Shown: positions 16,307 to 24,675 of the stretch, piece by piece
Layout of the letters: every line of letters begins with the position of its first letter
Numbering within the stretch: position 1 is the stretch's first letter
Assembly: GCA_031266795.1 (NCBI GenBank)
Contig: JAISAI010000032.1
Span: 1 to 33,472, forward strand
Origin: Eubacteriales Family XIII. Incertae Sedis bacterium
GTDB taxonomy: Bacteria; Bacillota; Clostridia; Peptostreptococcales; Anaerovoracaceae
DNA length: 33,472 nt
Reading direction: 5' to 3'
Notes under the pieces: model-generated
Told to the model about the DNA's origin: nothing
Seen by the model: only the letters and a program-made list of their open reading frames with translations
Database searches by the model: none
Program-made: the position numbers and the translations under genes

Positions 16307-17179
16307 TTACTCTCTGATCAATTTAATGCGCATCTCGCGTATCCTCTCGGCCGCAAGCGCCGTGACTCTCACGTCTTTGCCTATTCTCAGCCCTGAGCCG
16401 CGTGCGAGCGTATTTACATCGCTGAGGGCAAGTATCCTGCTTCTGTTGCCGGACGCCGCGCGGTAGGGCCGCGTCGTCGCACCGGCGCCCGGAACGCGAT
16501 CCTCGCCTGGCGCCCTATCAGCGGAGGTACGTCTCTCAATGCGCGCCAAGCAAAGGCCTTCGGCTATAACGGCGTCCGCAAGGCCGTCCGATGATGTAAG
16601 CCGGACGCCGAAATCCGATAGCTTGCCCAGATTTTCGGACATCATAAACCGGTAGGCGCCGTTCGCGGAGAATCCCATATCCGCCCGCTGCCTATTGTTC
16701 GGGCAGGAGGCGTCCCTCGAAGCTATGACCACGGCCCCCTTGAACAGGGCGGCCTGAATGACGCCCGTTGCGACCGAATCTGTGATGCCGTGCGCGAGTT
16801 TCGCGGCGCTGCTGATCGAAAGCGTGGGCACGATAACGAAATCGCTTTCACCGGCCAATTCAAGGGCCTCGATATGGCCCATCTCCCCACAGAGCGACGC
16901 AACGCCGAGCGCTTCCTTTATGGCGGGGCGATCCAACGCTTCGTCCTTGCTCTGCGCAATCACACCGGTCATAGCCAGGCCGTTTTTCTTCAGCTCACGC
17001 AAGGAATCAAGAGCGGCGTCAAAACCCAGCAGGGCTTCCGTGAATACGACAATCGCCTTTCTGTTATGGAGCGCGACTCTTCTCAGTATCTGGTCTACGA
17101 GAACGGACACTACCGTATCCTCTACGATCTTCTCGATGACCGCCCTATGATTTTTTGATGATTTCAAGTCTGTCACCAT
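16307..17179 (-). CDS. Microcompartment-associated flavoprotein with PduM-like ends
   Basis: A 290-residue protein in the place where enteric operons have pduM. Residues about 10-32 form an amphipathic helix (VIEKIVEDTVVSVLVDQI) resembling the targeting helices of PduD, PduL and PduP. The middle (about 40-185) looks like a CoaC/Dfp/UbiX-type flavoprotein: SDFVIVPTLSISSAAKLAHG and GAVVIASRD match the flavin-phosphate region. A 40-residue variable linker follows. The last 40 residues, ending VTALAAERIREMRIKLI, match a motif found at the ends of PduM and other microcompartment proteins. The start overlaps pduL by 35 bases and has no clear ribosome binding site, so coupled translation is likely. 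Biochemical function unknown; cofactor redox chemistry is a reasonable guess. Confidence 0.75.
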   Translation of the reverse strand: MVTDLKSSKNHRAVIEKIVEDTVVSVLVDQILRRVALHNRKAIVVFTEALLGFDAALDSLRELKKNGLAMTGVIAQSKDEALDRPAIKEALGVASLCGEMGHIEALELAGESDFVIVPTLSISSAAKLAHGITDSVATGVIQAALFKGAVVIASRDASCPNNRQRADMGFSANGAYRFMMSENLGKLSDFGVRLTSSDGLADAVIAEGLCLARIERRTSADRAPGEDRVPGAGATTRPYRAASGNRSRILALSDVNTLARGSGLRIGKDVRVTALAAERIREMRIKLIRE

Positions 17180-17807
17180 TTTTCAAATGAAATGCGTTTG
17201 CTTCGTCCACGTCGACGTGCAGTTCGAGCTCCGAGTTATCCGCGGCCCTCACGATGACGCCGGACATGATCCCGCCACGGTCGCCATCCACTTTGACCTC
17301 CACTTCCTCTCCGTTCTTCAATCCCCATTTTTTCGCGGTTGAAGGCAACATATGCACGTGCCTGAGCGCGGTAATGACGCCGCGCTTCTTCGCAACGCTT
17401 CCCACAGACCCTGCTATGCCTATCCCCGGCGTCCCTTCAAGCAGGCCGGACAACACGATGGGGGAATCAATGCCGAGCGCCCTCGCGTCCGTAAGTGATA
17501 TTTCAATCTGCGTCTCGGGCCTGAAGGGGCCCAAAATCCTTACATGCCCTATGCTTCCTTTCGGCCCTTGCAATGTGACAGTCTCAGCGGCCGCGAACTG
17601 CCCCGGTTGGCCGACAGGGTTGCGTACCGTCAATTCGCTGCCGCGGCCAAAGAGCGTATCCATATCCTCCCGGCCCAAATGGACGTGCCTGTTTGATACC
17701 CCTACCGGGGCATAAGGCGCGCCACTCCCGTTCACCCGTGAAATGACGGCCAATGCGGCTTCCGCTATGATTTTTACCAGCTCGTCTTCGCTGTATCTGC
17801 CGGTCAT
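17145..17807 (-). CDS. pduL: Phosphate propanoyltransferase PduL
   Basis: A 220-residue two-domain beta-barrel enzyme that converts propionyl-CoA and phosphate to propionyl-phosphate and recycles CoA inside the shell. The metal-binding histidines are in VSNRHVHL (H41, H43) and LRHVHML (H150, H152), with H197 near the end. Residues about 5-24 form a hydrophobic amphipathic helix typical of shell-targeted PduL. GGAGG precedes the ATG, and the start overlaps the upstream BMC gene by four bases (ATGA). No propionate or acetate kinase follows, so the acyl-phosphate must be used by an enzyme encoded elsewhere. Confidence 0.95.
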   Translation of the reverse strand: MTGRYSEDELVKIIAEAALAVISRVNGSGAPYAPVGVSNRHVHLGREDMDTLFGRGSELTVRNPVGQPGQFAAAETVTLQGPKGSIGHVRILGPFRPETQIEISLTDARALGIDSPIVLSGLLEGTPGIGIAGSVGSVAKKRGVITALRHVHMLPSTAKKWGLKNGEEVEVKVDGDRGGIMSGVIVRAADNSELELHVDVDEANAFHLKNGDRLEIIKKS

Positions 17808-18292
17808 TTTTTCCTCCGGGGCTTGGCCGTTTTTGGCTGCGGCGCAGCGGGTTTCGGCGGTTTCCCCACAGGCGGCGCAGATTTGGGCTCTGCGGGCTTC
17901 ACCGGCTGCCCCGCAGGCGGCGAAGCGGCTTCCGGCGTCTCAGGCTTCGCCCGCGGCGCCTCCGCCCCAGGCGATGGCGCCATATTCGGCGTCTTTGCAT
18001 AGCCCACCGTATCCTCATTCCTGATCATCATGTCCAGATCATTGGCCGGCCGCGGGATCAAGAGCGTGTATACTTTGTCCGCGCCTATGATCCTTGCCGC
18101 AGCAGCGGCGCCGGCTTCCACCGCCGCCTGCACCGCGCCGACGTCACCCGTCACCTTCACGGCGGTGAGGCCTTTCCCCCGGGCGCGCTCATAGCCGATG
18201 AGCTTCACATTTGCAGACTTTACCGCCGCGTCCGCAGCTTCTATAGCGCCTACCAAACCTTCGGTTTCTATAATTCCAACGCTGTTTGACAT
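17804..18292 (-). CDS. BMC-H shell protein with a basic Pro/Ala/Lys-rich C-terminal tail (PduK-like position)
   Basis: A 162-residue protein. Residues about 4-90 are a single BMC domain ([20 protein letters not shown]...) that would sit in a shell hexamer. Residues about 105-162 are a low-complexity tail of Pro, Ala, Lys and Gln ending PKTAKPRRKK, probably disordered and strongly basic. PduK of enteric bacteria also has a BMC domain plus extension, but its extension carries cysteines for a metal centre; none are present here. EutK instead ends in a helix-turn-helix. GGGAGG precedes the ATG. It is encoded between the reactivase PduH and PduL. The tail may reach into the lumen or the cytosol to bind cargo, nucleic acid or filaments; none of these is shown. 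Confidence 0.85.
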   Translation of the reverse strand: MSNSVGIIETEGLVGAIEAADAAVKSANVKLIGYERARGKGLTAVKVTGDVGAVQAAVEAGAAAAARIIGADKVYTLLIPRPANDLDMMIRNEDTVGYAKTPNMAPSPGAEAPRAKPETPEAASPPAGQPVKPAEPKSAPPVGKPPKPAAPQPKTAKPRRKK

Positions 18293-18309
18293 ATCCGCCT
18301 CCCTATCTC

Positions 18310-18684
18310 TTACAAACCCTTAAACGGCATTCTTTTTACCAATCTTGCGGCATTACTCCCCATCACCCTGATGTCGTCCGCCTTCCCCGGAAGGCTCTCC
18401 CTAAACAACGGGTTCCCTACGCTTAACTTATCAAAGTGTATGACGGCTTCGCGCGCCGTGATACCGATACCGACGCCGAGCCTTGACTCCGACGCCGCGC
18501 GAAATGCAATTGCCGCCGCTCCGGGCCCGGCGGCCGGCTCAAATGCCATGTCGGCCGGAATCCCCTCTTCCTCTATCCCTTCGAGCATATATGCAAGCGT
18601 TCCCCTGTCCGCGCCGTCCTCCGCCACGATATGAATGGCAGGCCTCGCTTCGTTGATTCTCTCTTTTAGCCCTTCCGCCGCCAT
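18310..18684 (-). CDS. pduH: Diol dehydratase reactivase small subunit
   Basis: A 124-residue protein of the DdrB/PduH family. With PduG it releases damaged cobalamin from the dehydratase so that fresh adenosylcobalamin can bind. ARPAIHIVAEDG, GIEEEGIPADM and the ending GSNAARLVKRMPF are typical. The ATG begins one base after the pduG stop, so the two subunits are translated together. Confidence 0.93.
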   Translation of the reverse strand: MAAEGLKERINEARPAIHIVAEDGADRGTLAYMLEGIEEEGIPADMAFEPAAGPGAAAIAFRAASESRLGVGIGITAREAVIHFDKLSVGNPLFRESLPGKADDIRVMGSNAARLVKRMPFKGL

Positions 18685-18685
18685 C

Positions 18686-20521
18686 TCACATCACTTTCAT
18701 GGCCAGGTTCTCCGCCCGGGAGAGCACCAGCCCGGTGGCCACCGCATTTCTTGGGCCTTCAATACCTCGAATATTGCCCTGGCCGGCCACCACGTTGTAT
18801 CGGGACAACGCGTCCGTAACGAACTGGGGTATCTCGAAATCGAGCGCGCTGCCCCCGACGAGCACGACGAAGCTGACCATCCTGATGTTGCCGCCCGGGC
18901 TCACCTGCGACAAGGCGCGTATTGCATTTGTAACGAACACCTTCCTCTTTGCTTCCGCCCTGACCTGCCTGACCCGCTCCACGGAATGATTCCCTTCGAC
19001 CGGTATTTTCCCGTCCGGCTTGATGAGAATGACCCTTGCGAACAACTCGGGGGCGAGCGGTTCCGTGAAAAACTCCACCGTGCCGTTTTCGTGCCTGATG
19101 TGAAACAGGCTCTCGACCTTCGCGAGGGGATATTTCTTGATGTCCTCCGCCAGCGCGTCCGACTCCAGGCCGAGCTCGGTTTTGATGAGCATCGATACCA
19201 TGTTGCCGGCCCCCGCGAGATGTACGGACTTGATCTCTCCGGAGGGAGTGATGACCGAAGCGTCCGTCGATCCCGCGCCCATATCCAATATCGCCAGCGG
19301 CCTGCTCGTTCCGGGAGTCGTCAGAGCGCCCCTGACGGCCATATCGGCTTCTACCCCGCCGACCTTCACGCTGATACCCATCTTGGCGGACAATTCGTTC
19401 GCGACCATCTCCATCTGCAACTTGTCGGACCTTACCATGGCGGCGATGCCGACGGCGCTTTCCGTAGAAAACTCGCCTGCAAGGCCTCCGAGTACGGACT
19501 GCGGCGCCGTCGTATCGACGGCGAGCAAATCCCGGATCATAACGGTGGACGGATGCCTCCCCGTAAGGTCAGCCATTACCTGTCTGACCCGTTCGAGCAT
19601 CCCGCCGACATTCGTACCCGGCTCACCCTTCACATCTTCAATCCCGTCCATTCCCGAAATCACTTCCATAAGACGCTCGGCGCCTTCTTCTATCCCGACG
19701 CTGGCGGTCCTTTTCAAACCGATCACATCGACGCTTCCCGCCGGTATCCGGCGTTCTTTCACATCGCCTTCAGGCGTCTTGATGACGACTGCGGACCTGT
19801 TTCCGATAAGCGCGCGGGCAATCGGGACCACCTTTTGCGTCTCATCGGGCGTCAGTCCAAAAAACGTCGCAATGCCGTATGGGTTTGACAACAGGGAAAC
19901 GACGCTTCCCGGCTCCGCGACTTCGATAGCGGACAGCATCCCGAGCGGGACCTTGTCAATGAGGGATACTTCATCCACGATCGGTATTTTGCGTTCCAGC
20001 CTGTTGTGGATAAGCACGCCGTCATCCCCCTGCACAATTGCCCCTACGATCTTCACCGCTCCGGACGCGGACGCTTCGTTTATGATCCCTGCGGCTTCTT
20101 CATAGCCGATCTCCGCCGGAATGACAACCACTATATCCCGGTCAAAATCGGCTCCGCCAAGCTCGTCAATCCTCACGGTGGCCCCTACGCCCGTCCCGAG
20201 CCCGCCCGGCGTCGAAGGGTCATGGCCTATCATCGTGGACTCAGTGATGATCGTCTCAGTGATGGTCTCCATGGCCACATCGCCTATGACGGGCGCAGCT
20301 TCGTTGATGAGAATTTCGCTGATATCTTCTATATGGATCCCAGTCTTCTCCGTCGCCTCGCCGAGCGCCCGAAATACGCCATTGATGTTTGTCCGCGTAC
20401 CTTTCAGCCCTGTGGTATCGCTGATGCCGCTTGATATAAACTCAAGCCTGTCGCCTTTCTCATCCGCGAGCGCCACTTCCGTTGTCGCATTTCCGATGTC
20501 TATACCGGCTACGATTTTCAT
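18686..20521 (-). CDS. pduG: Diol dehydratase reactivase large subunit (ATPase)
   Basis: A 611-residue actin/Hsp70-like ATPase of the DdrA/PduG family, the usual length. The first phosphate motif GIDIGNATTEVAL is at about 6-18 and the second, LDMGAGSTDAS, is near residue 413. Between and around them lie the swivelling dehydratase-binding domains, including the conserved GTGVGATVRIDELGGADFDRD segment. It exchanges inactivated cobalamin for free cofactor at the cost of ATP. It overlaps pduE by four bases (ATGA at 20518-20521) and is followed after one base by pduH. Confidence 0.96.
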   Translation of the reverse strand: MKIVAGIDIGNATTEVALADEKGDRLEFISSGISDTTGLKGTRTNINGVFRALGEATEKTGIHIEDISEILINEAAPVIGDVAMETITETIITESTMIGHDPSTPGGLGTGVGATVRIDELGGADFDRDIVVVIPAEIGYEEAAGIINEASASGAVKIVGAIVQGDDGVLIHNRLERKIPIVDEVSLIDKVPLGMLSAIEVAEPGSVVSLLSNPYGIATFFGLTPDETQKVVPIARALIGNRSAVVIKTPEGDVKERRIPAGSVDVIGLKRTASVGIEEGAERLMEVISGMDGIEDVKGEPGTNVGGMLERVRQVMADLTGRHPSTVMIRDLLAVDTTAPQSVLGGLAGEFSTESAVGIAAMVRSDKLQMEMVANELSAKMGISVKVGGVEADMAVRGALTTPGTSRPLAILDMGAGSTDASVITPSGEIKSVHLAGAGNMVSMLIKTELGLESDALAEDIKKYPLAKVESLFHIRHENGTVEFFTEPLAPELFARVILIKPDGKIPVEGNHSVERVRQVRAEAKRKVFVTNAIRALSQVSPGGNIRMVSFVVLVGGSALDFEIPQFVTDALSRYNVVAGQGNIRGIEGPRNAVATGLVLSRAENLAMKVM

Positions 20522-21039
20522 CCGGCCTTCAAACGACCTCTCTGTTCGTATACTTCCGCTGCTTCACGTACAAACTTTGAGCATATCGTGCATCTGTATT
20601 TTGATTCAAGCTCATTCGAAATATCAAGCAATTCCTGTTTCGTTGACCTGTACGGCCTGAGCGCGTTATAGATTTCAAGCACCCGCGCGTCAGGAACGTT
20701 GATCAGCTCCGCCGCCCTTCGCATATTCTCCGCTAAGGCAGCCCGATCCACCGACTCCGCTACCTGCGCCTGCATTTCAAGCGTCTCCGGCGAGATCCTC
20801 ATATCCTCCGCAGATATTTGGCCGTCGAGGAGCGCTTTCAGCTCAAGCTCGTCGAAACGCTTGCCCGTCTGCGAGAAGATCCTGTCGGACAATTTCTCCG
20901 CAAGCGGATAATTGCTAGCCGTCACCTTGCCCTCAGGGCCGTCAGCCTGAGGCCTTCCGGTATCCGGCGCAGAACCGCCGGCCATCATCTCCTTGACGAC
21001 CTCCTCTACAATTTTTTTCATCAATTGTTCTTGATCCAT
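20518..21039 (-). CDS. pduE: Propanediol dehydratase small subunit
   Basis: A 173-residue gamma subunit of adenosylcobalamin-dependent diol dehydratase. The helix-rich core with NVPDARVLEIYNALRPYRST is typical; the ending CTICSKFVREAAEVYEQRG is family-like. The first about 16 residues (MDQEQLMKKIVEEVVK) form an amphipathic helix followed by a Gly/Pro-rich linker, as seen on shell-targeted subunits. GGGAGGTAGGG precedes the ATG. The stop overlaps pduG. Confidence 0.94.
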   Translation of the reverse strand: MDQEQLMKKIVEEVVKEMMAGGSAPDTGRPQADGPEGKVTASNYPLAEKLSDRIFSQTGKRFDELELKALLDGQISAEDMRISPETLEMQAQVAESVDRAALAENMRRAAELINVPDARVLEIYNALRPYRSTKQELLDISNELESKYRCTICSKFVREAAEVYEQRGRLKAG

Positions 21040-21052
21040 GTCCCTACCTCCC

Positions 21053-21700
21053 TCACCGGAAACTGACTGTCAGCGCCTGCATCTTCTTCGGCGCGTCAAT
21101 GTGCTGTGTTTCCTTGATGTGAAGCAACGCGGCAATAGCCTGATACTTGGGGCGCGCCATCTGGTCGTTCCTGACCGCGACGGGTTCCGTCGCTTCTCCT
21201 TTTGCGTATTTCGCGGCGTTCCTGCCAATGGCACGGTATGTTTCAATATCTATAAGCGGCGCCTGTGGAAACAGCTCAAGATTCGTCAGCGGTTCAAGGT
21301 CTTTCTGATGAATCACCGTCGTGCCTTTGGACTGTATCCCCACGCCTACTCCCGAACCTGACAGCTTTGCCGCGTCATGCGCGATAAAACCGACATCGGA
21401 CGTCCGATAATTTTTCACAATCCTGCATTTGAGGCCTTCTTCCTCAATGCCCGCAATCATCTCTTTCAATACGTCAGAATGCGGTATACCGATGATCGTT
21501 TTCGTCTGGGCGCTTCCGAACGCGGGAGCAATACCGATCACGACCTCGTCAGGGCTTTTGCCCTGATCAGCGACGCCAGTCTCACGCAGCTCCATAACGG
21601 GGCTTTCGTGATCCGTGACAGGCGGTTCGGGATCCAGTAGATGGTTTTCGTTAAGTACGCTCTCTATGATATTTCTTAATTCTTTTGCATCAATTGCCAT
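21053..21700 (-). CDS. pduD: Propanediol dehydratase medium subunit
   Basis: A 215-residue beta subunit that helps bind the lower face of cobalamin. [50 protein letters not shown] and [13 protein letters not shown] are diagnostic. The N-terminal [15 protein letters not shown] helix and linker match the known PduD encapsulation peptide. AAGGGGGT precedes the ATG, 12 bases after the pduC stop. Confidence 0.95.
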   Translation of the reverse strand: MAIDAKELRNIIESVLNENHLLDPEPPVTDHESPVMELRETGVADQGKSPDEVVIGIAPAFGSAQTKTIIGIPHSDVLKEMIAGIEEEGLKCRIVKNYRTSDVGFIAHDAAKLSGSGVGVGIQSKGTTVIHQKDLEPLTNLELFPQAPLIDIETYRAIGRNAAKYAKGEATEPVAVRNDQMARPKYQAIAALLHIKETQHIDAPKKMQALTVSFR

Positions 21701-21712
21701 ACTATTACCCCC

Positions 21713-23374
21713 TTAGAAGTCTTCCGGACGAACAGCTCTCGGTATATCCTTGATCTGGTTCCAACGCTCGTCGCTCATCTGATAGCCGGTCTTGGGCCCC
21801 GTATAGTTGTTCGGCGTATTGACCGCGCTGACCACGTGGAAATCCTTATCGAATATCGCCGCCGTATGCAGATAGTCGCCCGCCATACGTGATTTCAGAA
21901 GCGTAAATATACTCTCCGCCACGTCTGTGAATCCTGTTGCTGACAGCGCCTTGACTATGTCGGCGCCTGTGACGCCGCGTTTCATAAAGTCTTCTACTGA
22001 CTTCAAGTCCTCAATGACATTGCGTAGGGGCATATCCTTGCTGCCGTGCGCATATGTCGCCGCCTCGACTTCTTCATCAGTGATCTCCGTCAGGCCGAGC
22101 TCCTTGAAAACAGCCTGGATAGCCCTCGCCGCTTTGTTGCGCACGGCGACGATCTCCTCCTCCGTAACCGGGCGCAGCCCGCCCTCGAGTTTGAGATCCC
22201 TTTGCAGTACGAGCCAATCATCGAAATCATCCGAATCCCAATTGCTGCCCGCGAACATATTGTCGTAGTTGGGGACAGAGCTGTAACCGGAGCATATGAA
22301 GTCGGTGCCCGGAACGAACTGCATCAGCGTCCTAGCGACTCTCCTCAGGTCGGAATGTGTAAATGACTGGTCGCTGCCGGTCGTGGATTCAAGATCAAGC
22401 AACATGCTGATCAGATTCTCTGCGGCAACTGCCCTGATGCCGCTGGGTACGCCAGCCGGAACCCCGATACAGCTGATCGAACCGTTCTGCGTGCCCTGGA
22501 CTCCCGCGCCTTTCGTGATAAAGAGGCAACGCGCTTCAAGGTAGAGCATCGACTTGCCTTCCGCGTATCCCATCTGCACCTCGGATCCCGTTCCGGAGGT
22601 AAACCGCATTTTCAGCCCTCGGGAAGCATAGCCCGACGCCAGGAACGCCTTTGACCACGGCGTATCGTCCCCGTCTATGAATACGGGCTCTGTGCCGTAT
22701 ACGGACACTGTCTCCGCATACGAGGTCAGCCCTCTCATACCCATGAGCAATTCTGTCGCTTCCTCGACCGCGCACTGGGTAAGGGCGCCGCGGCGCCCGA
22801 CCTGTGAACCGACCAGAATAGAGATCGCGTTGAACGGCGCATATCTCGCGACGCCCACCGTCGTCTCTATCTCGTCAAAGCCGCGCGAAGCAGCCTCGGC
22901 CGAATCGGCCGCGAGCAACACGGGATTGTCCCTCAGATTCGTCGCATGGGCTTGATTCGACGGCCTGAGCCTCGATCGCATTTTCGTCATGCCCATCATT
23001 ATTTCCAGAACAGACATCTGGCTGACCACATCCGTAAGCTTTGCGGGAGTCATGGACAGTGTCATCTTCAGCACATCCTTGCGGGCCACATTGATGTCAA
23101 CGATCCGCCTCGCCATTTCGAGCGAATCGAGGCGCATGGCTTCTTCCGCATTATCAAGATTGATCGCGTAGTCCGCAATGAATGTGTCTATCATATCGAA
23201 GTCGGCGCGCTTTTTTCCGTCAAGCTCAGTTACAACGCCGTTTTCGATTTTTATACCCGGTTTTGGATCACCGGGGTTCTCCATGGATATGAGCCCTACC
23301 TCGGGCCATTCCTTGACGAACCCGTCCTGATTTATAGGCCTGTTTTCCAAAACCTCGAATCTCTTCGATCTCAT
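21713..23374 (-). CDS. pduC: Propanediol dehydratase large (catalytic) subunit
   Basis: A 553-residue TIM-barrel alpha subunit that removes water from 1,2-propanediol (or glycerol) by radical chemistry with adenosylcobalamin. Numbering coincides with Klebsiella PduC (554 aa, from memory). The active-site residues Q141, H143, E170, E221, Q296, D335 and S362 are all present, as are S301 and Q336, which favour diol over glycerol dehydratase. I chose the ATG at 23374 because GGAGG lies six bases upstream and the N-terminus becomes MRSKRFEV as in the family. The ATG at 23380 directly abuts the ribosome binding site. The reactivase pduGH is in the same operon. Confidence 0.97.
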   Translation of the reverse strand: MRSKRFEVLENRPINQDGFVKEWPEVGLISMENPGDPKPGIKIENGVVTELDGKKRADFDMIDTFIADYAINLDNAEEAMRLDSLEMARRIVDINVARKDVLKMTLSMTPAKLTDVVSQMSVLEIMMGMTKMRSRLRPSNQAHATNLRDNPVLLAADSAEAASRGFDEIETTVGVARYAPFNAISILVGSQVGRRGALTQCAVEEATELLMGMRGLTSYAETVSVYGTEPVFIDGDDTPWSKAFLASGYASRGLKMRFTSGTGSEVQMGYAEGKSMLYLEARCLFITKGAGVQGTQNGSISCIGVPAGVPSGIRAVAAENLISMLLDLESTTGSDQSFTHSDLRRVARTLMQFVPGTDFICSGYSSVPNYDNMFAGSNWDSDDFDDWLVLQRDLKLEGGLRPVTEEEIVAVRNKAARAIQAVFKELGLTEITDEEVEAATYAHGSKDMPLRNVIEDLKSVEDFMKRGVTGADIVKALSATGFTDVAESIFTLLKSRMAGDYLHTAAIFDKDFHVVSAVNTPNNYTGPKTGYQMSDERWNQIKDIPRAVRPEDF

Positions 23375-23392
23375 CGCCATCCTCCTTCCGAT

Positions 23393-24199
23393 TTAGATGT
23401 AAGGAGTCGTCGTAGATGCCACATCTTCTCCCGGGCTTAACGCTCCCAGGAGCTGTTTGCCGACTTCTCTCGCAGCTATCAGGGCCTGCCTTACCGCTCC
23501 CGAATCTCCGGAGAACTGGTATATGACTTCGTTCGTGAGGCTTGTACCGGAAGACGGGGACCCGTATCCCACCGATTCGACTGTCGCCGCTTTTGCGGCG
23601 GTATCCGCGAGCACCACGCCTATTGCGGCCGGAGCGCCCACAGTCAATCCGAACGACTTGCCGATAGGCGCGCCGAACGCCTTATTCAGCGCATAGCTCG
23701 CCCTCGCCGTATACTGGAATTCCAAATGCCCCGCGCTTGTCCCATAAACGTCGCCAAACGTCTTGTCGAGCTCGTCGAGCGTGACCTCCACAGCGCGCCT
23801 GACATCGGAAACATCAGCTGCGCCGAATATGATCAATGAGCCGTGTCCGGCCCCACCCTCGGTATCCCGGGGCAGCTCAATGCTGATGACCTCGCTGTTC
23901 GTGGCTTTCACGGCTTCATCGGCTGCAAATATCTGCGGGCCCGCCCCGGTCCTGCCGCCTATAATCCCGATTGACTTATACTTCGTGTCTATGTTCATAA
24001 GCTCATGAAGTTGGGGGTCAACGTTCGCAATGACCAGACCGATGGTGTGGCCGTGCGACGTGCCTACATATTCGGTCAGATGGCATTCGGACTTACCGGC
24101 GGGAGCTCCGCTTACTGAGGGGGCCGCAGTGGCTCTTGGCGCCCCGTCTATCTTCTTCATAACTTCATCCATGATCTTTTCAACGATATCTTCTTTCAC
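23393..24199 (-). CDS. pduB: Tandem-BMC trimeric shell protein PduB
   Basis: A 268-residue BMC-T protein, closely family-like over its whole length (for example VGTSHGHTIGLVIANVD, IELPRDTEGGAGHGSLIIFG, LEFQYTARASYALNKAFGAPIG, ending PYI). It begins with GTG at 24199 preceded by GGAAGG. An N-terminal helix (residues 1-17, EDIVEKIMDEVMKKI) and Ala/Pro linker are present; in enteric PduB this extension ties the shell to the enzyme core. In Salmonella an internal ATG yields the shorter PduB'. Here no ATG, GTG or TTG occurs in frame in the linker, so only the long form is expected. Confidence 0.96.
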   Translation of the reverse strand: MKEDIVEKIMDEVMKKIDGAPRATAAPSVSGAPAGKSECHLTEYVGTSHGHTIGLVIANVDPQLHELMNIDTKYKSIGIIGGRTGAGPQIFAADEAVKATNSEVISIELPRDTEGGAGHGSLIIFGAADVSDVRRAVEVTLDELDKTFGDVYGTSAGHLEFQYTARASYALNKAFGAPIGKSFGLTVGAPAAIGVVLADTAAKAATVESVGYGSPSSGTSLTNEVIYQFSGDSGAVRQALIAAREVGKQLLGALSPGEDVASTTTPYI

Positions 24200-24251
24200 C
24201 TGAATCTCACCTTCCTTTCATTTGAATGTCCATGCAATAAGGCGATCCTAG

Positions 24252-24530
24252 CTACTTCTTTTCGGGAAGTATCATCTCCACATCCGAATGCGGCCTCGGA
24301 ATCACATGAATCGCAACGACTTCGCCTACGAGCGCCGCCGCCGCCGCGCCCGCGTCCGTCGCCGCCTTAACCGCGCCGACATCCCCGCGCACCATGACGG
24401 TGACAAGCCCTGACCCGATCTTTTCCGTCCCGAGCAGCGACACGTTGGCAGCCTTCACCATGGAGTCCGCAGCCTCGATAGCTCCGACCAGACCTCTTGT
24501 CTCAACGAGACCCAATGCTTCTTTTTCCAT
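24252..24530 (-). CDS. pduA: Hexameric BMC-H shell protein PduA/PduJ
   Basis: A 92-residue single BMC domain. [27 protein letters not shown], the pore loop KIGSGLV and the ending [17 protein letters not shown] are classic; such hexamers form the facets and the diol-permeable pore. The ATG at 24530 follows AGAGGG. An in-frame methionine at 24557 would add nine unusual residues (MQVRKRGFQ) and remove the spacing. It is the first gene of the operon, and there is no second PduA/PduJ copy in the window, so this one may do both jobs. Confidence 0.96.
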   Translation of the reverse strand: MEKEALGLVETRGLVGAIEAADSMVKAANVSLLGTEKIGSGLVTVMVRGDVGAVKAATDAGAAAAALVGEVVAIHVIPRPHSDVEMILPEKK

Positions 24531-24604
24531 TTGGAACCCTCTCTTTCTGACTTGCAATATGACATCTGATAATCACGCCGTCCCCCGGCGCACGTTTTGG
24601 AAAA

Positions 24605-24630
24605 TGACGCAACATAAAAGCATCGCGTCA
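24605..24630 (-). promoter_or_regulatory. Hairpin with T tract in the pduA leader (possible attenuator)
   Basis: Read on the - strand: TGACGCGAT, loop GCTTTTAT, GTTGCGTCA, then TTTT. The stem has nine pairs including two G-T wobbles. It begins about ten bases after the predicted transcription start. A second, short GC hairpin (CGCCG/CGGCG) follows about 20 bases later. The T tract is short, so it could be an attenuator or a 5' stabilising stem-loop. Confidence 0.5.
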
Positions 24631-24641
24631 CGACTGTATTA

Positions 24642-24675
24642 AATTCATTATAATGATATAAGGGGAAAATGAATT
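24642..24675 (-). promoter_or_regulatory. Promoter and candidate operator of the pdu operon
   Basis: A perfect -10 TATAAT (24652-24647 on the - strand) sits inside a 12-base perfect palindrome, TCATTATAATGA (24645-24656). No good -35 lies at 16-18 bases (AATTCA is the best), as expected for an activator-dependent promoter. A 7-base inverted repeat, AATTCAT (24642-24648) and ATGAATT (24669-24675), spans it. The adjacent AraC-type regulator is the likely activator (inference). Confidence 0.55.

Noticed and set aside
18635..19888. A 417-codon + strand frame opposite pduG
   Set aside because: Shadow of the clearly conserved reactivase gene; no ribosome binding site and no recognisable motif.
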